Origin: Entophlyctis helioformis
Taxonomy: Eukaryota; Chytridiomycota; Chytridiomycetes; Chytridiales; Chytriomycetaceae
Assembly: GCA_025526915.1 (NCBI GenBank)
Contig: JAHLKH010000089.1
Coordinates: 1-64,000, forward strand
Direction of reading: 5' to 3'
DNA length: 64,000 nt
A model generated the notes under the pieces. The model searched no databases and had not been told where the DNA came from. It was given only the letters and a program-made list of their open reading frames with translations. This document shows, piece by piece, positions 46,101 to 55,533 of the stretch (the stretch's first letter is position 1; each line of letters starts with the position of its first letter). Made by a program: the position numbers and the translations under genes.

Positions 46101-48874
46101 AACTGCAGTCACGACACATGCACGGTTAGCATATCAGCAAAGTATCACCGTCGGTTGGCACAAAGAAGAAAGGAGGACAATATCGCCGCAGGCCTGCAGA
46201 GTCAACGTACGCTAACTTCCAAGTTTTTGTCCAGAACAGGGTAGTGTCCAAGAGTGTTTGCCAACATCACCAACTCCCGACAGGATGCAGCAAGAGATAT
46301 GGCTTCTCCCGTCATGTCCGCTACAGCAGCGGGTGGCGGCCAAACACCAATCGCCATACGCGTTGACAGCATTAGCTGCTTTGGAAACTCGGTACCGATC
46401 GTGCGCGAAAGCTCTTTGATTCTGGCACGCACGGGCGTCTTGGAAAACATGGACAGATCGCCAGTTGTGCCTGACGCGAGAGATGCAGACTTGGCTGCCA
46501 TTGCAACACCGCTACCTGAAGCAGCCGCTACAGCGGCAGCGGCGGCCGCAGCAGCCACGCTTGCCGTTGTGACTGGCGCTTTGCCTGCTGTACATGTTGT
46601 CTTGTCGATCATTTCAATAGCACGAATGATCTCGGACGCGCAGTGAATGGCTTTGGCTGATATTGCAATGTAGTGGTGCTTGATGTTCTTGTTTGCTGCC
46701 ATGACCAGCTGCACGACGCACTGGAACACTGCTATCCAAAGCCCATCAAGCTCGGTGCCACGATCAGGCATGTGCTCGGCAAGCGCCATGACCATATCCG
46801 AGTTGTTTCCAATGATTTTCTGTACGCTCCAATGCCGGTTGGCCGTCATACAGTCGTTAGCCTCGCAACCAAGCTTGCGCATCCCTCATTGGGCCGCAAG
46901 TTCAGCAGCTTACATCGAGATTGAGCCCTTGCCGAAAAGTCATGTTGCGCCTTCGTTGCATGTTCATGCGGCTCATTTGCGTTGTTTGCGACCGGATCAT
47001 GGACGGGTCGCCGCCCATGACGCCAAGACCCGAGTTGCCGACGGCAACAGCGCCAGCTCTCCGTTGCAGCATCTCGCTGATTTCTGTTGCAATTTCAGAA
47101 TCTTCGGGTGAAAAGTACATGACCTTGTCCTGCAGACTTGCGCGCCGTGTCTGTTGTGCACCAGCCGGTGGTATGCCTCCAGGGGCTGCTATTCCGGCTT
47201 GGTGTAGGGCCATTGAGGACGTGCTTACATGATCGCGTCGGAGTGCATTGTATGCATCGGTGCCCGTGTGGCTCAGCCAGACATTCTGCTCGACAGTGAC
47301 TTTCTTGAGGTGGATGATGCCCTTGCTCAGCCAAGAGTCAACATCAGGATCAACAATCGCTCCGTTTTGCAAGAGCAGCTTGACCAAGTTCTTGCGTCGT
47401 GTCCAGGCTGCAATCATGAGCGCAGATCGGCCTTTTCCAGTGCCGGCTCTCGCATTGACATTTGCGCCTTTGGCCAAGAGGTACTCGACAGCCTCGACAT
47501 GCCCGTAATGTGTTGCTGCAATGAGAGGTGTGATGGACGGCCGCGACTGCCAATTCAAGTCGTTCCGAGACCCTGATGCGGATAGCGAGGACGAATCCTG
47601 CGGCTCTTGGCGATTTCCCTCGATGCTGGCGCCTGCCTCATCAACCAGGAACTTGACCACGTTCATGCGACCAGCGACAATGGCCCAGATGAGAGCTGTG
47701 TAGCCGTGATGGTCGGTTGCATCCAACGAGGCGTTGCGTCGCACGAGCTCGGTCACAAGACCAAGATGCCCCTTGTATGCTGCCTTCATCAAGCATGTCC
47801 ACCCGGCTTCGTCAAAGGCGTCGATGGTTTCTGGGGTGAGAGCGTGCAGCAGCGGGTCCTTGAAACCAAGAAACGCCGCATTGTACACTGGAAATACTTT
47901 GGACTGGATCGAGTCTTTGAACGCTTCCCGCCGGATCAGGTCGTCATCTGTGATTGCAGAGGCGGCCGTGCTGCCAAACAGCGTGACGCCGCCCGACGAG
48001 CCCAAGACTGGGAGAGTAACGTTTCCGACAAAGTCGGCGTCTGTGCCGCCTCCAGCACCATTGCTTCCAACACTGTTGCTGACAGACGTCACGGCCACAG
48101 CCGCGTTCGTCGTGTTCCCGCCATCTCTGGATGTTGGCAGGGAGGATGATGCCGCCGTTGCTGCAAGCGACGGATCTTTTGCGTGGCCGCGCCGGTCTCG
48201 TCGACGGTCCGAGCCGCCGGGCCCTCCAGCACCACCTCCAGCGCCGCCTCCGCCACCAACTGCTGCGCTGCTGGAGCCAGACGCGCCAGATCCGGCGGAG
48301 CCATTGTACAGAACCCTTTCTTCCTTGAGGGGGATGATTGCACCGTGCATAACGAGTGCTTTAGCGATCTTGACAAACCCCATGCGCTTGGCAATCGACA
48401 GTGGCATCACGCCGCTCTTGTTTGCGACGTTTGGATCGGCACCTTTCTGGAGCAGAAGGCAGGTCATGACCAAGTCGTTTTGTGCCACCGTCAAGTGCAG
48501 CGGCGTGTTGAGGTTGACGTCCATTGGCGAGTTGATTGACTGAAAGATGCTGTGGGCGTTGCTCATGCAAAACTGGTGAACCGCAGTCACATTGCCTTCC
48601 TGATGAGACCGTGAACACGTTGGTGTTGCAGAGCCAGCTGCTGGGTCAGTTGTGCCACCAGGTCGCATACGCCTCACAAGCAAACACCCGATGGGATGGA
48701 TGTTCTGCGCATATAGTCACATACGTGGCACAGCTCGAGCATACGCTTGCCCTTGGCCTTTTCTTCGCTGTCTTGGCTACCAAGATGCGCGTGATTCGCG
48801 CCACCTTTGCCAGGATGGCTGGTCGATGCCTGCTGCTGCTTTGGGTCGCCGAGGAGAGCCCCTCTGGCGGGCAT
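43165..48874 (-). CDS. Ankyrin-repeat RasGEF fusion protein
   Basis: The first exon MPARGALLGDPKQQQ... (48874) splices after MLELCH (donor GTATGT) to EGNVTAVHQFCMSN. Ankyrin repeats follow: NTPLHLTVAQNDLVMTCLLL, GWTCLMKAAYKGHLGLVTEL, GYTALIWAIVAGRMNVVKFL, ITPLIAATHYGHVEAVEYLL and GRSALMIAAWTRRKNLVKLL. After LNLD an in-phase intron leads to a helical region (KIIGNNSDMVMALAEHMPDR...). A further exon (FHAFEESEDAGDEL...) leads to RasGEF_N (MIMTHHSFTTTTELMDQLFK, HVLLHWIQNHFEEDFVD) and the RasGEF catalytic domain (QEMARQLTLVEFELFARVKP, SFWIATNIASQDNLKMRMNI, ELNNLTGVTTIIGAF, YLTDLTFIELGNPDFL). It ends in an acidic tail. It would load GTP onto a Ras-type GTPase at a membrane. Phases agree at the three joins I checked, so I treat it as one gene. 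Confidence 0.78.
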
Positions 48875-49074
48875 TAGAAAGAAAAGCCCAGTCACGATGG
48901 GAGCTGTGTGAGCACTCCAGCGATTGGGCAGGCAGCAGCCGTACGCAATCCACAGATGCGCTTACCCCTCCGACTTGGTTCGGTTGCGCTGGAACCCCCA
49001 CTTCTGGCCAAACATTTCGTCTATTTGGGAAAATCAGCATCATTTGAATTGAATTTGGTTTGCCAGAACAATTT

Positions 49075-49187
49075 TGGTTGGTGTGGTGGCATGGTCGCAG
49101 ATGTGCGTCGTCCACAAGCCGTCCGTCCATGCAGGCTGCTGACTCTCTGGGACTGGCATGGCACGCTGGCCGCACAGCCAGCCTCGA
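49075..49187 (+). promoter_or_regulatory. Shared leader module upstream of GID2 ATG
   Basis: GGTTGGTGTGGTGGC, GATGTGCGTCGTCCAC, GTCCATGCAGGCTGCTGACT and GGCACGCTGGCC occur in the same order as at ORC6, eIF2 gamma and NF-YA, ending a few bases before the ATG. No CACGTG pair is seen upstream here. Confidence 0.6.
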
Positions 49188-50484
49188 ATGGACGCCATCA
49201 GCAAAGAGTTTGAGCGGCTGGCCAAGCGCCAGAGGACCCTCAAGGACGAGACCAACAGCACCCTTGACTCGCTTATCCGACGCCTGCAGGACACACGGGC
49301 GGCCATCGCTGCCGGCTCGCCGGATGCATCCAAGACAGCCAAGGAAGTCAAGGAGGCCAAGGAGCTGGCCGCCAAGCTGACCGAGGCATACAAGGACACC
49401 CAGGCGACCATATACAAGTACTCCAAGACGGTCGAGAAGCGCTTCAAGACAGACCTGGACGCCATCTGGGACCCGCTTGCTTTCGAGGGCAAGGCGGCGA
49501 CGCTCAACAAGGCCCTGGCCATTCACTTTGTCCGCGAGGGCCGGTTCGACATTGCAGAGACATTTGTCGCCGAGGCTGCGCACGTCCACATCCCCGCCGA
49601 CCTCAAGAGCCAGTTCTTTGAAATGTTCCAGATCCAGGAGGCGCTGCGGGCACGGGACATTGCGCCTGCCATCCAGTGGGCGGCCCGCCGACGGGCGGAT
49701 CTCGAAAAGCGCGGCTCCAGTCTCGAGTTCCAGCTGCACAAGCTGCAGTTTGTGCAGCATCTGATCGTCCGCGAGCCACACTCAGCGTTGATGTATGCCA
49801 AGACCAACTTTGGCCATTTTGCACGGCATCTCAAAGGTGGGTGTATAAGCCAGACACAGACAACCAGAGCGGCGCACTTTGCACAGTCGCGCACCTCCTT
49901 TAGATGTTTTGGGATACCGGCATTCGTTGCTCACTCGCTATGCCACGGCTCGTCCATGGCCGTCTTGTGATGGTTGTCAAACAAACGTGACAGAGATCCA
50001 GCAGCTCATGTGCGCCATTCTGTTTGCCGACAAGCTCTCCGTCTCTCCGTACGCCAGTCTCCTGAATCCCCATCTCTGGGTGGACATTCAGTCGAGCTTT
50101 TCTCGCGACTTTTGCCTGCTCCTGGGCCTCTCGTCTGATTCGCCGCTCTTCATCTCGGTGACGGCTGGCACTCTGGCATTGCCAACCATCATCAAGATGT
50201 CGTCCATCATGAAGGACAAGTCGGGCTTGGAATGGTCGCAGCAGGGCGAGCTACCCGTCGAGATCCCTCTTCTGGACACGTACCGATATCACTCTGTGTT
50301 TGCATGCCCCGTGTCCAAGGAACAGGGCTCGGACGAGAACCCGCCCATGATGATGCTCTGCGGCCACATTGTCTGCAAGGAGAGCTTGGCGCGACTGAGC
50401 AAGGGCAACGCGAACGCTCGGTTCAAGTGCCCCTACTGCCCAACAGAAAGCACTGCTTCGCAGGCCTCTCGCGTCCACTTTTAG
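49188..50484 (+). CDS. Gid2/Rmd5-type RING subunit of the GID/CTLH ubiquitin ligase
   Basis: Two exons (49188 to about 49835, and about 49991 to 50484) join ...NFGHFARHLK to EIQQLMCAILFADKL. The order is N-terminal coiled coil, LisH (ATLNKALAIHFVREGRFDIA), CTLH/CRA helices (EMFQIQEALRARDIAPAIQW), and a C-terminal degenerate RING of Gid2 type (FACPVSKEQ...MLCGHIVC...CPYC). With Gid9/MAEA it forms the catalytic core that ubiquitinates gluconeogenic enzymes in yeast. The ATG at 49188 (MDAISKEFERL) is preferred because it follows the leader module; an in-frame ATG also exists at 49158. Conserved residues appear intact. Confidence 0.92.
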
Positions 50485-50918
50485 CCCATCAACAAGCAGC
50501 AAATGCATCCTCAACAGTCATCTGCTTCACCAATGCCACAGTGGAGTCCATGACGTGCAGAACCACATCATTTTTGCACAGCGGAAACACCAAAGCGATT
50601 TCGGGCCTTCCAGTAAGCAGCGACGCCTCTCAGCTGGAGCGTTCGAATAAAGTGGCATTGCAAACATGATCGCCAAGCATCCGCCAAGCTGCAGCGACTC
50701 GCTTTCATGGCAACCCCACTTTGTCAAACGGATCTTCATTTGTGTGGCACGAGTCTGCAACAGACAAGGGTGCGGGTGCAAGGCATCATGGACAGAAAGA
50801 GAAAGGAGGGATACTTGAAGGGAAGAGAAAAGAATGAGCAGGAAAAGGACGTAATAGGTTGTGGTGGTGGTGGTGGTGGAGACGCCCCATTCACAACGGG
50901 GTAGGCGATAACGCGCTA
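50485..50918. other. Convergent 3' spacer
   Basis: Lies between GID2 and the subtilisin gene. It contains a short GGT repeat at about 50858-50880. No convincing gene or RNA. Confidence 0.5.
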
Positions 50919-52806
50919 TTACGAGCGAAGAACAGACCAAAGGCAGTCGACGCAGCAGCTTGTGCAGTCGGGATCAAACAGGCACTGCGGGATCGGGCAC
51001 TCGCCGTCACTCGGTGGCTCGGGCTCAGGCTCAGGCTGGGGCTTGGGGTCTCTGGGCTCGTTATCTGGGAAACCACCGCCAACAACGTTGTTGTAGAGGA
51101 GCGCGTTGGGAGCACCGCGAAGGCTGCCTGTGATACGGTCCTTGGATGCAACTTGCTTGATGTAGTCGTGAACCTCCTTGACCGTGGAGAACTCGCCCTC
51201 GGCAAGGGCAAGGGCAACCACACCGGCAACGTGAGGGGAGGCCATGGACGTGCCAGAGATGGTGTTGATCTTGCCGTTGTTCCAGGTGGAGGTAATGTCG
51301 ACGCCTGGCGCGATGACGTCAACGCACTTGCCACGCTCAGAGAAGCTGGCGAGATTGTCGTCCTTGTCCGAAGCAGCAACGGTGATGGCCTCTGGAACGC
51401 GGGCAGGAGAGAGGCTGCAGGCATCACGGCCAGAGTTGCCGGCGGCAACAGCGAACACGAGACCGGCATCGGTGGCAGCCTTGACAGCGCGATCAAGAGC
51501 GGTCGAGGCACCGCCGCCGAGCGACATGTTGGCGACAGACTTGCGCAGGCTGCCCTTGGGGTTCTTGGCGGCCGCGTCCTTGGCAGCCCAGTCGATGCCG
51601 GCAATGACGTCCGAGGTCGTGCCTGAGCCCTGGTTGTCAAGGACCTTGACGGCAACCAGCGACACGTTCTTGGCGACACCGTACGTCTTTGAGCCAATGG
51701 TGCCAGCAACGTGCGTGCCGTGGCCATTGCCATCGCTTGTGCCGTCCTTGGTAAACGACTTGCCGACGCGAGCACGGCCCTCAAAGTCCAAGTGCTTGAC
51801 ATGCACACCCGTGTCGATGATGTACGCAGTCACACCAGCTGTAGACATTGGTGACAGGCAGGCAGGCAGGCAGGCAGGCGACACGATGTCAGCTATTTGC
51901 GCTCATGAATCTGCATATGTAAACACGAAACGAGTTGAGCGACATACTGCCAGCGCTGTCGGGGTAGGTGTATGTCTTGACAGTGGCAGCAGGGTGGTCG
52001 CGCGAGCTGATCCGCTGGAGATTGGGAGGATAGGCAGAGACATTAGGGCAGAGAGGCCGCGTCAGTGACCGGAGCGGGCGAGGAGAGCAGAAGCAAAGAA
52101 AACTCACAGTCAGGCCCCACGAGGGCGACTTGGCCTGCGAGCCAAAGATGGTCATAACCTTGTCCTCTTCAATGTGGGCAATGTCCGAGTGTTGCTGTGA
52201 GGATGAGCAGGCAGGCAGGCAGGCGGGATCCCACGCGACAGGTAGATCAGATCGGCGAACCAGTATCGGCAGTCCAGCATCGGCATCGACAGCAGAGCGG
52301 GCGGAGAATGGAATGGTCAGTTGACAGGCACCAAGGAGCGGAGGAACACAAACGCGCGCGCTTGGTTGGCTGAAAGCACAACCGCGCCGTGACGTGCCGC
52401 CGACTCGCGCAGGCAACACGACAGGCAACACGACAGGCAACACGGCAGACGGAGAGGATGCTCGCCAAGGCATTCACGTCCAGGTGTGCATGCATGGGCT
52501 GGCAGGCTGCCGGACGGAGCTGGGGAGGCAACCAGTTACCTTGAGGAGCTCGACAATGAAGGACGGGATGCGCACGCTGTAGCCGCGGAAGCCGTCGAGA
52601 TGGTACTTGTGCATGAAGCCAAAGAGGCCGTCGACAAGGCCCAGGGCCGAGAGAGCCTCGTTCTCGGCCAGGGTTCTGGCGTCGGCGTCGGCGTTGCCCT
52701 GCACGTTGAACAGCGGGACGGACGGGATGTACGGCTTGAGGAGCTCGCCGAGCCACTCAAAGTGGCGCTCGACTGTGTGCGTTCAGAGTGTAGTTGTGGG
52801 TGTTGA

Positions 52807-52847
<41 letters not shown>

Positions 52848-53285
52848 GGTTGAATGCATGCGTGCAGACAGGCAGACAGGCAGACATGCGTGCAGGCACG
52901 CAGGCAGATAGACAGACAGACAGGCAGGCACACAGGCAGGCATGCGTGGGGCGATAAAGCTTCACAGGAACTGGCTTTTGCCAGGGCTCCTGCGTGTCTG
53001 TGTGTCCGTGTGTGTGTGTGTAGGCATGCAGGCATGTGTGCGAGCGCATTCGAGCCGCACAGGCCAGACAGAGAGAGGGAGGGACAGACGGGGGGCAGAC
53101 AGACACAGGGCGGGGGCAGACGTACCGGCATCCTCAAAGATGTGGTCCTTGAAGACGACAATGTACTGGTTGGGGATGATGGTGCCTGCGACTCTGTGCA
53201 GCGCAGGGGAGGCCGTGGCCAGGGGCAGGCTGGCGACAAGCGCAACAAGGCCCAGCAGAGCGGATTTTGGTGACGGCAGACGCAT
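50919..53285 (-). CDS. Secreted subtilisin-like serine protease (S8, proteinase K type)
   Basis: Starts with a signal peptide ([20 protein letters not shown]). An inhibitor I9 propeptide follows over several exons ([37 protein letters not shown]), then the mature domain. Catalytic residues are Asp in TAYIIDTGV, His in [13 protein letters not shown] and Ser in [12 protein letters not shown]; the oxyanion Asn is in AAGNSG. The C-terminus has a [12 protein letters not shown] linker and a Cys-rich tail ([19 protein letters not shown]), unusual for plain proteinase K. It degrades extracellular protein; such proteases are expanded in chytrids that infect or digest protein-rich substrates. Introns are packed with GCCA/GGCA repeats. 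A TATA box lies 43-51 bp upstream of the ATG. Confidence 0.92.
52803..52960 (-). repeat. GCCA/GGCA and CAGA-type tandem repeats in a subtilisin intron
   Basis: GTCAGCCAGCCAGCCAGCC runs at about 52806-52847, then degenerate CAGGCAGACAGGCAGAC to about 52945. Related short runs lie at 51858-51880 and 52205-52222 in neighbouring introns of the same gene. Confidence 0.85.
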
Positions 53286-53327
53286 GAGATAAGCTTTGGG
53301 GGCAAAGGACGTGCGCGGGCGAACACC

Positions 53328-53336
53328 CTTTTTATA
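53328..53336 (-). promoter_or_regulatory. TATA box of the subtilisin gene
   Basis: TATAAAAAG on the minus strand, 43-51 bp upstream of the ATG, in a GC-rich context. I noticed no comparable TATA element at the other gene starts. Confidence 0.65.
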
Positions 53337-53580
53337 CCGGCGGCGGCGCGGCGGAGAGACTTTCGGGCACGGCGGAGGCACCACGCCGACGACCACGTGG
53401 CAGAGGCAACGGCTTCATTCAGCAAGTGGCATCGGGCGGGCGGGGGGAATGTGTTGGGTTGGGGAATGAGACGGGCTGCGCTGTGTTGCGCTGTGCTGCG
53501 CTGTGCTGCGTTGCAGATGCGTCCGTGTGGTGGTTGCCGGCCAGGATTCGAGTGGAAGGAAGGGGCCAGCAGGCATGCGT

Positions 53581-55160
53581 TTACGATCTGCCATCATGCC
53601 ATCCAACGGCACACAGCAAACAGTGAGCATCGAGCCGTTGCAGCAGGCAGCAGGCACGGCGTGCACAAAAAGGCACAGGGCACTCACCTGTACCACATCT
53701 TGACGACACGCTCGCGGCGCATCTTCTTCTGCAGCTGAAGCATGCCGTACAGGAGCGCCTCTGCACAATAGTTTGCAGGAGAAGGTGTCAGGATACCAAC
53801 ACATGCGCATGCGCTCGGTGCACGTCTATCATGGCATTGCGACACGAACCGGCAGTGGGTGGGCAGCCTGGAACGTAAATGTCGACGGGAACAACGCGAT
53901 CACAGCCGCGCACAACAGAGTAGCTGTAGTGGTAGTAGCCACCACCGTTGGCACCTATGGCACGCCATCAGTCATTAGGCGCGACTCGAGTGTCAGTGCC
54001 AACCCGATGGTACAGGCGGCAGATGCCGCACACAATCAGGAAACAACCACTTACAGCTGCCCATGGAGACGACCCAACGTGGGCTGGGCATCTGATCGTA
54101 CCTGTTGGCAGAGCAGACATGTCCAGAAGGATTGCCAGAGGATCCGCAAGTCAGCACCCACAGCAACAGATTCGCCAAATGGACATCAGATGCCTGGCAT
54201 GCCACGTACACTTTTCTGAGGGCAGGCGCCATCTTGTTGGTGAGCGTGCCGGCCACAATCATCACGTCCGACTGGCGCGGAGAGGCACGGAACACGATAC
54301 CAATGCGATCCTGGTCGTAGCGGGCCGCAGCCATGTGCATCATCTCGACGGCACAGCAAGCCAGACCGAACGTCATGGGCCAGATGGACGACGTGCGGTT
54401 CCAGTTGACCAGACCATCCAGCGTTGTGAGCACGACCTCTGTTCAAGGGCATTTGCCCATGATCATGCCATCCAATGCGGACAGAGCCAGTTCAACAGCC
54501 GCTGTGAGTGGAGCCACGAGAGCAAAGCGATCGGCAGCCATGGAGGAGTGCCACGCCATGCCATGCCACGCCATGCCATGCCATGCCATTCGTATGCAAA
54601 AACACCGCAGATCGGTTGTCGCAGGGACAGACTCGCACCAAAGAAAGCATGCGCAAGTCCAAGGCATGTCCAAGCAGGCTTGCTCAGGTCGGCTCAAGCC
54701 AATCGTGCAAAGTGTTGTGTGCATGCGGCGAGTGGCAGGCAGCAGGTGGCAGCAGCAGGTGGCAGGCGGCAGGCGGCGGCGCAGGTGAAGCATGCGAGCG
54801 AGGGCGGCTCACCAGCAGCATTGTTGAGGGTCTTGGGAAGGCCGTAGGGGTTGGCCGGCATGGGAGGGGCGTCTCTCTGGTCAAAGGAGCCAATCTCCTT
54901 GTCGTTGGCAATCAGACGCACGATCGAGCGGGTCGGCACTGTGGGGACAGCGACGGCCTTGGGCGTGACCCGGAGCGGCTGGAGAGCGGCTGTGTGGTGT
55001 GAGAGTGCCGTTGCCGTTGCCGTTGTTGGGTGGTTGTCGGTTGGGCCAGCGGCCGTTCGCATGTGCTGGTCAGCCAGGCTGGTCAGGCCACCCCCCTCAC
55101 ACGCACGGCACACCACTTGCCAGTTCGTGCTGCGTTGCGAATAAGGCCCAGCGTCGACAT
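53581..55160 (-). CDS. NADH:ubiquinone oxidoreductase 20 kDa subunit (PSST/NDUFS7)
   Basis: The first exon [16 protein letters not shown] is a basic presequence. The next gives [13 protein letters not shown]...[13 protein letters not shown]. The conserved body reads [62 protein letters not shown] (Cys codon split by an intron), [37 protein letters not shown]. The cysteines for the N2 iron-sulphur cluster (CC, GSC, PGC) are present. N2 is the last cluster before ubiquinone in complex I of the mitochondrial inner membrane. The last exon is placed at ATCGTAA (stop 53581-53583) because an acceptor CAG there keeps the frame; that small exon is less certain. At least five introns; one holds a CCATG repeat. 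Confidence 0.9.
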
Positions 55161-55533
55161 GCGAAATGTTTCTGAGGGGTAGGCAATTTCGATGGATTTT
55201 CATCTGATTATGACGCTTGGCTCGCGCGGCCGGATGCATCTGACGGGTGGGCAATAGGGCGAGGGAATGCCAGCAAACCGCCGGCAAATGGCCCGACATT
55301 CAAACAATTGCCAAGCGTTTTGGAATTGGATTCGACCCGAGAGGCGTCGAATGCAAGCCAGCACATCACACGATGGAAGGTTCGAGTCAGCAACGAGCAT
55401 GCGACGACAGGCGGGCGTGGCACACCAACGAGATGCTTACCTTGCACCATTGATTGAACAATGATGTGATAAGTGACCCGTTAGGTCGATCGGGAGGTGC
55501 CCCGATTCAAAGTGTTGGTGGTTGTGCTGGAAG
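55161..55533. other. Spacer: PSST promoter and 3' flank of the Fanzor gene
   Basis: No protein gene. The half nearest 55533 is the 3' flank of Fanzor, where the guide (omega/f) RNA is expected in this family. No terminal inverted repeat was recognised. Confidence 0.45.

Noticed and set aside
51858..51880. GGCA array as a centromere- or telomere-like repeat
   Set aside because: Only a few units within an intron.
55200..55450. Small minus-strand open frames between PSST and Fanzor as a transposase
   Set aside because: 60-80 codons without any recognisable motif.
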